Assembly (NCBI GenBank): GCA_040388625.1
Contig: JAZKBK010000001.1
Location: 682,001-746,000, forward strand
Reading direction: 5' to 3'
Source of the DNA: Gemmatimonadota bacterium
GTDB taxonomy: Bacteria > Gemmatimonadota > Gemmatimonadetes > Gemmatimonadales > Gemmatimonadaceae
DNA length: 64,000 nt
Both the position numbers and the translations under genes were made by a program. Within the stretch, counting starts at the first letter, position 1. Each line of letters begins with the position of its first letter. The notes below the pieces were generated by a model. The model saw only the letters and a program-made list of their open reading frames with translations. It had not been told where the DNA came from and ran no database searches. Positions 1 through 8,617 of this stretch are shown piece by piece.

Positions 1-11
1 GACGGGAATCG

Positions 12-1610
12 ATGCAGCAAAAGACTCTTCTGATCGCAGCGCTGTGCGTTGCTGCTCCCTGCAGCGCGCAACGCATTTCCAAGCCAATCTCACCGCCGTC
101 AAAAGCCGCCGCTCCTGCCGGTGATGCGGCGACGCTCCGCATCGGAGCGCAACGATACCGCCGTTCCCACGAAGCGACGATCCTGCATGAGTTCTCGGAT
201 CTTCTCGCGCTGCCGAACGTTGCCTCCGACCATCTGAATATTCGCCGCAATGCAGACATGCTCGTAGCGATGCTCAGGAAGCGAGGAGTCGATGCCCGCA
301 CGCTCGAGCTGGAAGGCGCGTCGCCGGCTGTCTATGGCGTACTCACGGCGCCGGGCGCGACGCACACCGTCATTCTGTATGCGCACTACGACGGCCAACC
401 TGTCACCGCGTCGCAATGGGCAACGCCGCCCTGGTCGCCGACGCTTCGCGACAAATCACTGGCCGAGGGTGGAAAGACGATCGCGTTTCCTGTGGACAAT
501 ACGACGCGCGTCAGTGGCGAGGCGCGCATCTATGCGCGGTCATCCGGCGACGACAAGGCAAGCATCGTCGCGATGCTTACCGCCCTCGACGCGCTACATG
601 CGAGCGGGCGCAAGCCGTCGGTAAATGTCAAATTTCTTTTCGAGGGCGAGGAGGAAGCCGGCTCCCCTCATCTGCTCGCGATCCTGCAGCGCTATCGCGA
701 GCTGCTGACGGGCGACGTGCTTTTGCTGTGTGACGGGCCCGAGCATCAGAGCGGCAAGCAGCAGTTGCTCTTTGGTGTACGTGGCACGGCGAGCATGGAG
801 CTCACCGTTTATGGTGCCACGGCTGCGCTGCACAGCGGACACTACGGCAACTGGGCGCCCAATCCTGGCGCAATGCTCGCGAATCTCATCGCCAGCATGC
901 GTGATGACGACGGCCACATCAGGATCGCCGGCTTCTACGACGACGTTGCGCCTGTCTCGCGCGCGGAGCGGGCCGCGATCCGAGCCGTGCCGCCGATCGA
1001 TTCAGCGTTGCGCCGCTCGCTCGGTCTCGTTCGAACGGAGGACAACAACGCTCCACTCGCCGAGCGACTCATGGCACCAGCGCTCAACGTGCGCGGCCTG
1101 AGCTACGGCAGCGTTGGCGAGCACGCAGCGAATGTGATCTCGACGGAAGCGCACGCGTCCTTCGATTTCCGCCTGGTTCCAGACGAGACGCCGGAGCGCG
1201 TGCGCGAGATCGTTGACGGGCACATCCGAAAGCAGGGTTACTTCGTTACCAGCGACAGCGTGACGATGGCAATGCGATTGGCTCATCCGCGAATCGCGCG
1301 CGTGGTATGGGCGGCCGGTGGCTATCCCGCGAATCGCACCGCGATGGATTCACCGGTCGCGCGGGCCGTCATCAACGTCGCCGCCGACAGCACCGGGAAG
1401 CCACCCGTGGTGTTGCCGACGATGGGTGCCAGTGCGCCGAGTTACGTGTTCGCACAGACTCTGCACGTACCGGTGATCATCGTGCCGATCGCCAATTACG
1501 ACGACAACCAGCACGCCGCGAATGAGAATCTGCGCGTCCAGAACCTGTGGGACGGCATCGAGCTGTATACGGAGATAATGGGCCGGATTGGGACGGTGGC
1601 TTGGCGGTAG
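12..1610 (+). CDS. Secreted M20-family metallopeptidase/dipeptidase
   Basis: This is a zinc-dependent exopeptidase of the M20/M25/M40 family, 532 residues, probably exported. The first 20 residues form a signal peptide (charged start, hydrophobic core, Cys-Ser-Ala-Gln end). The metal-site signatures are visible: HYDGQ with His125 and Asp127, SSGDDKAS with the bridging Asp around residue 180, and EGEEEAGSPH with the catalytic Glu pair near 213-214. A dimerisation-domain insertion follows in the middle, and the closing His lies in the DDNQHAANE region near the C-terminus. Its usual role is trimming dipeptides or acylated amino acids in the periplasm; the substrate cannot be told. Only 11 bases upstream are in the window, so its operon context is unknown. 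It is followed by a repeat-containing spacer. Confidence 0.88.
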   Translation: MQQKTLLIAALCVAAPCSAQRISKPISPPSKAAAPAGDAATLRIGAQRYRRSHEATILHEFSDLLALPNVASDHLNIRRNADMLVAMLRKRGVDARTLELEGASPAVYGVLTAPGATHTVILYAHYDGQPVTASQWATPPWSPTLRDKSLAEGGKTIAFPVDNTTRVSGEARIYARSSGDDKASIVAMLTALDALHASGRKPSVNVKFLFEGEEEAGSPHLLAILQRYRELLTGDVLLLCDGPEHQSGKQQLLFGVRGTASMELTVYGATAALHSGHYGNWAPNPGAMLANLIASMRDDDGHIRIAGFYDDVAPVSRAERAAIRAVPPIDSALRRSLGLVRTEDNNAPLAERLMAPALNVRGLSYGSVGEHAANVISTEAHASFDFRLVPDETPERVREIVDGHIRKQGYFVTSDSVTMAMRLAHPRIARVVWAAGGYPANRTAMDSPVARAVINVAADSTGKPPVVLPTMGASAPSYVFAQTLHVPVIIVPIANYDDNQHAANENLRVQNLWDGIELYTEIMGRIGTVAWR

Positions 1611-1696
1611 GATAACCGGTATTGCGGGGCCGCGGTTCGGCGGTCATCGCAGCGTATTTGCGCCGACGCTAATCAACGCGCCGATCCGGTACGCCC

Positions 1697-1935
1697 GCGT
1701 AGGGCGCGGATTCTTCCGCGCCTGGCCCAATTGCGTGGTATCGGACCGTGATATCAACCGGGTTCATAAAATTTCGTCATCCCGCCGAGGATCGTGGTCG
1801 TCGTCCCGCCGAAGGTTGGGATGACGACTTACAACGCGACGACGTTCAACAATATCAGCGTTCATCCAAACCGGCGTTCATCCGATTCCGATTGCGCCTA
1901 AACGGGCCAGGCGCGGAAGAATCCGCGCCCTACGC
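1697..1935. repeat. Inverted-repeat pair bounded by GTAGGG ... CCCTAC
   Basis: Arms 1697-1728 and 1904-1935 are exact reverse complements over 32 bases. The left arm contains GTAGGGCGCGGATTC and the right arm its complement. The outer core GTAGGGCG recurs at 2795, 2930 (inverted), 54121 (as GTATGGGCG), 54293 (inverted) and 57413. It therefore belongs to a dispersed intergenic family in which copies come in facing pairs. The interior (about 175 bases) has no gene but encloses the second repeat type at 1774-1827. Confidence 0.85.
1774..1827. repeat. CGTCATCCC-type intergenic palindrome
   Basis: TCGTCATCCC (1774-1783) is the exact reverse complement of GGGATGACGA (1818-1827). The inside holds two direct copies of a CGTC..CCCGCCGA motif. 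It resembles the CGTCATTCCCGCG palindrome found before panC at 25664-25722, so both look like one family of short intergenic hairpin elements. Confidence 0.6.
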
Positions 1936-2069
1936 AAGACCACCAATTCGGCGCGTCCGAAAGCGTCGTCGGAAACGCGTACCGATCCGGCGCGTGGCTC
2001 GTGCCGTCGAAAACGCGAACCCCTGCGGCGCGTGGGTGAACGTCGTCATCGCGCACACCGTCAAAGACG

Positions 2070-2095
2070 AAAAAGGGCTCCCGCATGGGAGCCCT
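2070..2095 (-). terminator. Rho-independent terminator of the rplU-rpmA transcript
   Basis: A perfect 9-base-pair stem (2074-2082 with 2087-2095, AGGGCTCCC/GGGAGCCCT) closes a GCAT loop. On the minus strand it is followed directly by a run of T (A run at 2070-2074 on the plus strand). It lies about 35 bases downstream of the rpmA stop, as expected for the end of this operon. Confidence 0.9.
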
Positions 2096-2128
2096 CTCGT
2101 TCCTGCAGCCTGACCTGGCTATCTGCGA

Positions 2129-2407
2129 TTACGCAGTCGCCGTCTCGGTCTGCTGCTGAGGATAGACGCTGATCTTGTAGCGCGTCTTGCTCTTGTGCTC
2201 GAACTTCACGACGCCGTCGATGAGAGAGTAGATCGTGTAGTCGGAGCCGAGTCCGACGTTGCGGCCCGGGTGCCACTTGGTGCCGCACTGGCGGACGATG
2301 ATGTTGCCCGCGACCACGCGCTCGCCACCGAACTTCTTGACGCCACGGTACTGCGCGTTGCTGTCGCGACCGTTGCGAGTGGATCCTACGCCCTTTTTAT
2401 GTGCCAT
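2129..2407 (-). CDS. rpmA: 50S ribosomal protein L27
   Basis: L27 is a 92-residue component of the large ribosomal subunit near the peptidyl-transferase centre. The N-terminus ([15 protein letters not shown]) and the core [21 protein letters not shown] are the family signatures. The Met start is directly followed by the mature Ala-His-Lys-Lys end, so no cleaved Firmicutes-type N-terminal extension is present. The gene follows rplU by 13 bases in the standard rplU-rpmA order and ends just before a strong terminator. Confidence 0.98.
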   Translation of the reverse strand: MAHKKGVGSTRNGRDSNAQYRGVKKFGGERVVAGNIIVRQCGTKWHPGRNVGLGSDYTIYSLIDGVVKFEHKSKTRYKISVYPQQQTETATA

Positions 2408-2420
2408 GTTTTTCTAAGCC

Positions 2421-2738
2421 TCAGGCGAGTGTGATGTCGCCGATCTTGATCTCGGTGAAGCCCTGACGATGTCCCTGCTTGCGCGCGTAGTTCTTGCGGC
2501 GCTTCTGCTTGAAGACGATGATCTTCTCGCCGCGGCCGTGCTTGACGATCTCGGCGGCGACTGACGCGCCCTTGAGGGCCGGCACGCCGACGTGAGTATT
2601 CTTGTCATCGCTACCGAGCAGCACGTCGGAGAACGTGACTTTTGCTCCGGCGTCGCCGACAAGCGTAGGGATTCTGTAGGTTTTGCCGGGCTCGACGCGA
2701 AACTGCTTGCCGCCGGTTCGGATGATAGCGTATGGCAT
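2421..2738 (-). CDS. rplU: 50S ribosomal protein L21
   Basis: L21 is a 105-residue rRNA-binding protein of the large subunit. The start MPYAIIRTGGKQFRVEPG and the segment FKQKRRKNYARKQGHRQ are diagnostic. It is the first gene of an rplU-rpmA pair. A candidate -10 element (TATACT, minus strand 2774-2769) lies about 30 bases upstream. The upstream DNA is crowded with repeats, which sit between rng and this promoter. L21 and L27 are co-assembled, so the pair is probably expressed independently of rng. Confidence 0.98.
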   Translation of the reverse strand: MPYAIIRTGGKQFRVEPGKTYRIPTLVGDAGAKVTFSDVLLGSDDKNTHVGVPALKGASVAAEIVKHGRGEKIIVFKQKRRKNYARKQGHRQGFTEIKIGDITLA

Positions 2739-2768
2739 GGAATCGAATTGGTTTTGGTGCAGCCTTTA

Positions 2769-2797
2769 AGTATAGCGGTCCTGAGTGCGAAACGGTA
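2769..2797 (-). promoter_or_regulatory. Candidate promoter of rplU-rpmA
   Basis: On the minus strand TATACT (2774-2769) matches five of six bases of a sigma70-type -10 box. A 17-base spacer places the -35 position at 2797-2792 (TACCGT, weak), at the edge of the GTAGGG repeat copy starting at 2795. The box lies 30 bases from the rplU start codon. The -10 match is seen directly; promoter function is inference. Confidence 0.45.
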
Positions 2798-2930
2798 GGG
2801 CGCGGATTCATCCCGACCGGGGCCTTTCCATGCGGAGTCCGTCCCTACTCCGTCCCTACTCCGTCCCCACTCCGTCCCCACTCCGTCCCCACTCCGTCCC
2901 TCGTGGGCGGGCGCGGGGGCCCGCCCCTAC
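2795..2930. repeat. Second GTAGGG inverted pair with an internal tandem array
   Basis: A GTAGGGCGCGGATTC copy (2795-2809) faces a reverse-complement GTAGGGGCGGGCC copy ending at 2930, giving a 136-base unit bounded like the element at 1697-1935. Inside it lie six copies of an 11-base tandem repeat. The unit fills most of the spacer between rng and rplU. Confidence 0.75.
2838..2902. repeat. 11-base tandem repeat, six copies
   Basis: The unit TCCGTCCCYAC starts at 2838, 2849, 2860, 2871, 2882 and 2893. The first two copies carry T at the variable base, the next three C, and the last is imperfect. The period is exactly 11 bases, about one helical turn. No open frame of interest crosses it. It sits upstream of the rplU promoter, inside the GTAGGG-bounded unit. 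Confidence 0.9.
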
Positions 2931-2967
2931 GGTGCGCGCTTTTGGGGCGATTTGTTTGCGGGCGGCC

Positions 2968-4557
2968 TTACGCCAACGCGTACTGCTGCGTCACATCCCG
3001 GCCTTGCGACTTCACAACCAACTTGAACTCATCCGGTCTAAGTAACGGATCATCACGCATTTCCAGCGAGAACGACGCTGACTTCTGGAGCTTCTGGACC
3101 AGGTCCCGCTCCTGCTCCAGAACGTACATCGCGACCTCCGGATGCAGCTTCACCAGCAGGTTGTCGCGACGACCTTCCAGCACCATCCGGCGCACCGACC
3201 GCTCCATCCGTCGCACTATCGTCTCCGGCGTGAAGACTCGCCCGCTGCCGTGACACGTGGGACACGCTTCCGTCATGCTCTGATAGTGACTCTGCCGGAC
3301 CCGCTGGCGAGTCATCTCGATCAGACCGAGATCGCTTACCGCAAATGCCTTGGTCCGCGCGCGGTCGCGCGAGAGATGGTTCCGGATCTCCTGAAGCACC
3401 TTGTCACGGTTCGACTTGCTCTCCATGTCGATGAAGTCCGTGACGATGATCCCGCCCACGTCGCGCAATCTCAACTGGCGCGCAACCTCGGCCGCCGCCT
3501 CCATGTTGGTTCGAAGAACCGTCTGCTCGGGATCCTTCTTGCCCGTGTAACGCCCCGAGTTCACGTCGATCGAGACCAGCGCTTCGGTCGGCTCGATGAT
3601 CAGATATCCGCCCGAGGGGAGATCGCAGCGACGCTTGAAGATGTCCCGGATCTCCGATTCGATCTCGAACTTGTCGAAGAGAGGCGGCTCCTCGGCGTGC
3701 AGCTTCACGCGCGGGATCAGATCCGGCGCGATGTCCTCCAGATAATCCACGATCTCGTTGAAGACCTGCTTGGAGTCCACCGTCAGCGAATCGACCTTGG
3801 CGCTGAACAGGTCGCGCACGAGTCCGCGCGTCAGACCGGTTTCACGATGGATCACCGCCGGTGCGCGGACGAATCGCGTCTTCTTCTTGATCCGCTTCCA
3901 CTGCGATATCAGCGACTCGAGCTCGCGCTTGAGCATGTCCGGTGTCACGTCCTCGCTAACCGTGCGCACGATCACGCCGCCGACCTTCTCGGGCAGAAAG
4001 CCGCGGACCATCTCCTTGAGCCGCTGGCGCTCCGCACCGGCACCGATCTTTCGGCTCACGCCGACCTTGGTGCCGCCGTCTGGGATGTACACCAGGAACC
4101 GGCCCGCCAACGAGATCTGCGCGGTGACGCGCGGACCCTTGGTCGAGATCGGCTCCTTGGTCACCTGAACCAGAATGTCCTGACCCCGCTTGAGCGTGTC
4201 CTGGATCGGCGGGACCTTGCCGCGGCGGCCATTGCCACCGTTACCATGACCATTGCCGCCGCCGTTGCCGTTGGCGGGCTCGGCGTCATCGTCGTCATGA
4301 TCGTCAGGATCGGAGTCGTCATCCGAATCGTCCGCCTGGACGTCGGACGCGTGGAGGAAGGCACTCTTCTCCGTCCCGATATTGACGAAGGCTGCCTGAA
4401 TGCCGGGAAGGACGGCTTCCACCTTCCCAACGTAGATGTCGCCGATCATTCGGCGGTTGTCTGGACGGTCGACCAACAGCTCTACGAGGCGGTCGTCCTC
4501 CAGAATCGCGATGCGCGTTTCCCGCGCAGCCGCGTTTATGAGGATTTCACGTTTCAT
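2968..4557 (-). CDS. rng: Ribonuclease E/G family endoribonuclease
   Basis: This 529-residue protein is an RNase E/G-type endonuclease that processes rRNA and mRNA 5' monophosphate ends in the cytoplasm. The N-terminal MKREILINAAARETRIAILED start and S1 domain are followed by the RNase-H-like and DNase-I-like catalytic parts. The catalytic aspartates are Asp331 (SIDVNSGRYTG) and Asp374 (VTDFIDM), and the zinc link is CPTC at 432-435. The S1 domain is interrupted at about residues 73-113 by an Asp-rich then Gly/Asn-rich low-complexity insert that typical RNase G lacks. The length suits RNase G: there is no long degradosome scaffold. It precedes rplU-rpmA, a common arrangement. Confidence 0.95.
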   Translation of the reverse strand: MKREILINAAARETRIAILEDDRLVELLVDRPDNRRMIGDIYVGKVEAVLPGIQAAFVNIGTEKSAFLHASDVQADDSDDDSDPDDHDDDDAEPANGNGGGNGHGNGGNGRRGKVPPIQDTLKRGQDILVQVTKEPISTKGPRVTAQISLAGRFLVYIPDGGTKVGVSRKIGAGAERQRLKEMVRGFLPEKVGGVIVRTVSEDVTPDMLKRELESLISQWKRIKKKTRFVRAPAVIHRETGLTRGLVRDLFSAKVDSLTVDSKQVFNEIVDYLEDIAPDLIPRVKLHAEEPPLFDKFEIESEIRDIFKRRCDLPSGGYLIIEPTEALVSIDVNSGRYTGKKDPEQTVLRTNMEAAAEVARQLRLRDVGGIIVTDFIDMESKSNRDKVLQEIRNHLSRDRARTKAFAVSDLGLIEMTRQRVRQSHYQSMTEACPTCHGSGRVFTPETIVRRMERSVRRMVLEGRRDNLLVKLHPEVAMYVLEQERDLVQKLQKSASFSLEMRDDPLLRPDEFKLVVKSQGRDVTQQYALA

Positions 4558-4630
4558 TGTAGCCCACGCAGGCCCGGGATCGTGTTACAGGGTCCCTGCC
4601 TCGGCGCGGTCCAAAAGAGAAATAGACTGG

Positions 4631-4651
4631 GGCGCCGGAGTAGCCGGCGCC
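4631..4651. terminator. Possible hairpin terminator between the methyltransferase-like gene and rng
   Basis: GGCGCCGG (4631-4638) pairs perfectly with CCGGCGCC (4644-4651) around a five-base loop. On the minus strand a T/C-rich stretch follows (CTATTTCTCTTTT), weaker than a classical U tract. It lies 13 bases past the stop of the upstream minus-strand gene. Confidence 0.45.
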
Positions 4652-4664
4652 AACATCACTAAAG

Positions 4665-5210
4665 TTACTTCCGGAGGGTCCGGAACGCCAGCCAAATCAT
4701 TGCCAGAACGTAAGTTAGGCCGGCTTTCCACTCCCCGTGCTTCATGTAGAGGGCCGAATCGAAGCGGTTCATGGAGTCCGCATCGCCACGCCACGGCGCC
4801 GGCCGCGGGAAGAACAGCGGCACATTGGTCGCATAACGAGCGTACGCGTCCGGGAAGCGTCCCTGGATGTTCGCTATCTCGCGCTGCATCGTTGGATAGT
4901 AGATGAGCAGGAAGAACACGACGACCGCGACAAGCAGGCTCCAGTGCGCAGCCACGGCAAAGCCCGCGGCGATCAGAAAGCTGCCGAAGTACAACGGATT
5001 TCGAGTGTGCGCGTACGGCCCGCTCGTCGCGAGCCTCTCATTCTTGTCGATGTGGCCGGAGGCCCACGCACGCACCAGAACACCCGTCAACGCGATCGCT
5101 CCGCCAAGCACGAGCGAGCCAACGGTCGGGCGCGCGAACAGCACGTACGCAATTCCCAGAACGAAGCCCAGCGGGATGCGAATCGTCTTTGCGACTTCCG
5201 AAAGCGTCAC
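4665..5210 (-). CDS. Isoprenylcysteine carboxyl methyltransferase-like membrane protein
   Basis: This is a 181-residue integral membrane protein of the ICMT/PEMT-like methyltransferase superfamily. Several hydrophobic segments are visible near residues 10-50, 75-95 and 95-115. The family hallmark GPYAHTRNPLYFGSF, where S-adenosylmethionine-dependent enzymes bind cofactor, is followed by the F.Y..Y...VP.FFP region. I chose the GTG at 5210 because it overlaps the acyl-CoA dehydrogenase stop in a GTGA, and the longer open frame upstream is non-protein-like. The substrate is unknown; bacterial members are often annotated only as isoprenylcysteine methyltransferases. It is the last gene before the hairpin ahead of rng. 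Confidence 0.8.
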   Translation of the reverse strand: MTLSEVAKTIRIPLGFVLGIAYVLFARPTVGSLVLGGAIALTGVLVRAWASGHIDKNERLATSGPYAHTRNPLYFGSFLIAAGFAVAAHWSLLVAVVVFFLLIYYPTMQREIANIQGRFPDAYARYATNVPLFFPRPAPWRGDADSMNRFDSALYMKHGEWKAGLTYVLAMIWLAFRTLRK

Positions 5211-6424
5211 GCGGTGAGCCCGCGCAGTATGTGGCGGCCGATCACGAGGCGCTGAATCTCCGACGTCCCCTCCCCGATCTCGCAGATCTTGGCGTCGCGC
5301 ATCATTCGCTCGACCGGGTAGTCCTTCGTGTAGCCGTAGCCACCGTGGATCTGGACGGCCTTCGTGGTCGCACGCATCGCCAGCTCCGAGCAGAACAGCT
5401 TGGCCATCGCTGCTTCCTTGCCGAATGGCTTGCCGTGCTGCGACAGCCACGCCGCGTGGAATACGAGATGCCGCCCCGCCTCGATCTCTGTCGCCATGTC
5501 GGATAGCTGAAACTGCACGCCCTGGAAATCCGCGATTGGCTTCCCGAACTGCTTTCGTTCCGACGCGTATCTCAGCGCCTGCTCGTACGCACCCTCGGCG
5601 ATCCCGAGCGACAGAGCGCCGATGCCGATACGACCCGAATCCAGCGTCTGCATGAAGTTCGTGAAGCCCTCACCCTCGTTGCCGAGGCGATTCTCCTCTG
5701 GAACCTCGACATCTTCGAATATCAGCTCGCGCGTGTCGGAGGAGCGCCAGCCGAGCTTGTCTTCCTTCTTGCCGGCGCGGAATCCCTTCATGGCTGGAAG
5801 CGACTCGTCGTGCCCTATTCCGATCTGCTTCGCTGTCTCGAGGTCGGTAGTCGGCTTGGTGAGAATGAACGAGCTGATTCCTTTGGTTCCGCGGCTCGGG
5901 TCCGTCACCGCGGTGACGACGAATATCTCGCCGACTCCGCCGTGCGTGATGAAGATCTTGGAACCGTTGATTATGTAGCGGTCCCCGCGCTTCTCCGCGC
6001 GTGTGCGCGTTCCGCCGGCGTCGCTTCCAGCCGAAGGTTCCGTGAGACCGAACCCGCCGAGCACCTTGCCGGACGCAAGCAGTGGGACGTAGCGCTTGCG
6101 TTGCGCATCGTTGCCGAACTTGACGATGGGCGACGTGCCGAGGGTCGTGTGGGCGGAGATCGTTATCGCGTGCGACGCATCGACTTTTGCCATCTCATGG
6201 ATGGCGATGATGTAGGACGTGAGATCGAGACCGGCGCCGCCCAGTTCTTCCGGCCAGGGTACGCCGAGCAGCCCGAGCTCACCCATTCCCTTGACGTTGT
6301 CCCAGAGAAACTTTCCTTCCGCGTCGAGCTTCGCTGCAACCGGTGCGACGTGATCCCGCGCGAATCCGCGGACAGTGTCGCGCACTGCAAAATGTTGTTC
6401 GGAGAAGTAGAAGGAATCGTCCAT
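5207..6424 (-). CDS. Acyl-CoA dehydrogenase
   Basis: This 405-residue FAD flavoprotein performs the alpha,beta-dehydrogenation of an acyl-CoA. The N-terminal helical domain, the beta domain with GFGLTEPSAGSDAGGT and IFITHGG, and the C-terminal helical domain are all present. The catalytic base is Glu385 in IGEGTSEIQR, the position used by short/medium-chain and isovaleryl-type enzymes, and the flavin-binding QIHGGYGYTKDYPVER precedes it. The chain specificity cannot be read from sequence alone. Downstream of the acyl-CoA mutase/carboxylase/hydratase module and in the same direction, it plausibly provides the dehydrogenase step for the same short branched acyl-CoAs. Confidence 0.93.
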   Translation of the reverse strand: MDDSFYFSEQHFAVRDTVRGFARDHVAPVAAKLDAEGKFLWDNVKGMGELGLLGVPWPEELGGAGLDLTSYIIAIHEMAKVDASHAITISAHTTLGTSPIVKFGNDAQRKRYVPLLASGKVLGGFGLTEPSAGSDAGGTRTRAEKRGDRYIINGSKIFITHGGVGEIFVVTAVTDPSRGTKGISSFILTKPTTDLETAKQIGIGHDESLPAMKGFRAGKKEDKLGWRSSDTRELIFEDVEVPEENRLGNEGEGFTNFMQTLDSGRIGIGALSLGIAEGAYEQALRYASERKQFGKPIADFQGVQFQLSDMATEIEAGRHLVFHAAWLSQHGKPFGKEAAMAKLFCSELAMRATTKAVQIHGGYGYTKDYPVERMMRDAKICEIGEGTSEIQRLVIGRHILRGLTA

Positions 6425-6438
6425 TATCGGGTATCGTG

Positions 6439-8508
6439 TTATCCCTGATCGTCGGCCAGCGCAGCCATGAACCGCGCACCGAACCGCTCAGTCTTGACCG
6501 GTCCGATTCCGCGCAGTTCGCCGAACGCCGAGAGAGTGCGCGGACGGTGCACCGCGATCTGCCGGAGCGTCTTGTCGTCGAAGACAATATAGGCAGGGAC
6601 CTCTTCTTCCCGCGCAATTTCGCGCCTGAGGGCACGGAGCCGATCGAACAGCTCCCGCGCCGGTGCCGGCAGGTCGTCAGCGGCATCCGGCGCTTCGCGG
6701 ACGCGGCCGCGAGCCGGTTTTGGAACTGGACCGCCGCGGGCGCGGCCGGACGATCGGCTCCGGGCGGGCGATTCGTCCCTGGCTGGGCGCGGTGCCGCGG
6801 TCCCCTGACAATTGTCGCATCCCGAGCAGCTGTTGCCCGCCGCAGGATCGCCGAAATATCGAAGGACGAAGGCGCGCCGACAGCTCTTTGCGTATGCGTA
6901 GCGCTGAACGGCTTCCAGCTTCTCCAGCTCGGCCTCACGCCGCTGGTCCAGCGACTTCCAATCGACATTGAAGCTGTCCAGATCGCGGGAAGGTGCGACG
7001 AGCGTGATGCCGCCGCCGATCCTCTGCACGGTGACGAACTGACGGCTCTCGAGTAATTCCAGCGTGTCCTGGATTTCCATGGGCGCCCCGAGTCCGGACG
7101 GCAGCGATGCGATGTCGACAATCGCGCCGTCGTTCAGATCGTTGCCGGCGGCGCGCCAGAGAGCGCGAAGGACGCCAAGCGCGATGCCGTCGTCGGGATT
7201 GGACAGCTCTCGCTTGATGCGCGCGGGAGTGGCAAGCAGTCTCACGCGCACGAGCGATGCAGACTCCTGTGCCTTGACCGTCGCGCCCGCCTGTTCGAGC
7301 ACCCGCAGCGCACTCTCGATGTCGCGGGCGTTGACCTTGCCGGGGACTGCGCTCGCCAGCTCTTCCGGCGACTCCGATATGGTTGCGGACCGGCTGGCGA
7401 GGCGCTGCAGCGTCGCGTAGACTCGCGTCACAAGCTCGCGCTCGGGATACGCGCCCTTGATGAAATACTCGTGAGTGAACCGATCCTGAAACGCGTGCAG
7501 CAGGATCGCCTCGGAGGGGAGGCCGTCACGCCCCGCGCGCCCCGCTTCCTGATAGTACGCCTCGAGCGTCCCGGGCATCGAATGATGAACGACAGCGCGG
7601 ACGTTGGCCTTGTCGATGCCCATACCGAACGCGTTGGTCGCGACGATGACTCGCACGCGCTCGGTCATGAAATCCTCCTGAACTTCATGCCGGTGGACGT
7701 CGTCCAGGCCGGCGTGATATGCCGCGGCGGAAATCCCTTCGCGCTGCAACATCGACGCGATGCGCTCCACCGACTTGCGAGTCGCGGCGTACACGACGGT
7801 AAGCCCGGGTCGGTCGCTCAACACCTGAACCAGCAGTGCGTCCTTGCCGGCATCGTTGCGCGCAGGAACCACTGAATAGCTGAGATTGGTGCGATCGAAT
7901 CCCGTGATCACGACCCTTGGATCGCGCAGTGCGAGCTGCCGCGCGATGTCACGCCTTACCGTTGGAGTTGCAGTGGCGGTCAGTGCGATGGTCGGCGGAT
8001 CACCTAGCGCCTCACGCACGGCGCGCATCCGGAGATAACTCGGCCTGAAGTCATGACCCCACTGGCTGATGCAGTGAGCCTCGTCGATCGCAAGCAACGA
8101 CACTCCGGCGCGACGCAGTTGCTCGGCCGTGCTGCCGGCATCGAAGCGCTCGGGCGCCATGTACAGCATCTTGAGCTCGCCGCGCGCGACGCGGGCCATG
8201 CGGTCGGAAACCTGGCCGTTGGTGAGCGTGCTGTTCACGAAAGCGGCGGCGATCCCCTTCGCCTCCAGGGCGTCGACCTGATCCTTCATCAACGAGATCA
8301 GCGGCGACACGACTACCGTGAGACCGGGGAGGAGCAACGCAGGCACCTGATAGCACAGCGATTTGCCGCCGCCGGTCGGCAGAATCACGAGCGTGTCGCG
8401 CCCCAGCAGCACAGACTCGACAGCGATCTCCTGGCCCGCCCGAAATGCGGGATATCCGAAGGCCTTGCTGAGCGTAGCGCGCGCGTCATCCAGAGTCGGG
8501 GCTGTCAT
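6439..8508 (-). CDS. recQ: ATP-dependent DNA helicase RecQ
   Basis: RecQ is a 3'-5' superfamily-2 helicase used in recombinational repair and fork restart. The 689-residue protein has the Walker A motif LPTGGGKSLCYQVPAL, the DEAH box DEAHCISQWGHDFRPSY and helicase motif VI (QEAGRAGRDG). The zinc-binding subdomain is CRR..FGD....CSGCDNC near residue 560. A winged-helix RQC domain lies around 420-530. A C-terminal HRDC domain (about 605-689, ELFDRLRALRREIA...GIGPVKTERFG) is joined by an Arg/Pro-rich linker. The order is canonical. Spacing to the acyl-CoA dehydrogenase is 14 bases. No LexA-like direct repeat was seen at its start. Confidence 0.95.
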   Translation of the reverse strand: MTAPTLDDARATLSKAFGYPAFRAGQEIAVESVLLGRDTLVILPTGGGKSLCYQVPALLLPGLTVVVSPLISLMKDQVDALEAKGIAAAFVNSTLTNGQVSDRMARVARGELKMLYMAPERFDAGSTAEQLRRAGVSLLAIDEAHCISQWGHDFRPSYLRMRAVREALGDPPTIALTATATPTVRRDIARQLALRDPRVVITGFDRTNLSYSVVPARNDAGKDALLVQVLSDRPGLTVVYAATRKSVERIASMLQREGISAAAYHAGLDDVHRHEVQEDFMTERVRVIVATNAFGMGIDKANVRAVVHHSMPGTLEAYYQEAGRAGRDGLPSEAILLHAFQDRFTHEYFIKGAYPERELVTRVYATLQRLASRSATISESPEELASAVPGKVNARDIESALRVLEQAGATVKAQESASLVRVRLLATPARIKRELSNPDDGIALGVLRALWRAAGNDLNDGAIVDIASLPSGLGAPMEIQDTLELLESRQFVTVQRIGGGITLVAPSRDLDSFNVDWKSLDQRREAELEKLEAVQRYAYAKSCRRAFVLRYFGDPAAGNSCSGCDNCQGTAAPRPARDESPARSRSSGRARGGPVPKPARGRVREAPDAADDLPAPARELFDRLRALRREIAREEEVPAYIVFDDKTLRQIAVHRPRTLSAFGELRGIGPVKTERFGARFMAALADDQG

Positions 8509-8617
8509 GTCCGAATGATTCAGTGGATGCGCCCCGGCAGTCGAATCGATCCTGCTCTTCCCGCAGCAATGCTATCCAGCGGCGTATCCAGTGGAGCGCC
8601 CATCGATGTCGCGCCGA

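Larger units (their letters stand above)
1611..2069. other. Gene-free spacer carrying two repeat families
   Basis: No convincing gene lies between the M20 peptidase and the rpmA terminator. The stretch holds a long inverted repeat (arms 1697-1728 and 1904-1935) and between the arms a smaller hairpin-forming repeat (1774-1827). Short open frames across it are built from the repeats and look unlike proteins. Confidence 0.75.

Noticed and set aside
2838-2902. Direct repeats considered as a CRISPR array
   Set aside because: The unit is 11 bases with no spacers; it is a simple tandem repeat.
3142-4662. 506-residue plus-strand frame antisense to rng
   Set aside because: It is His/Arg/Asp-rich, matches no family pattern and mirrors a well-supported RNase G gene.
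8509-8617. Gap between U32 and recQ genes considered for a small gene or RNA
   Set aside because: No start with coding character, no stable hairpin and no known motif seen in 109 bases.
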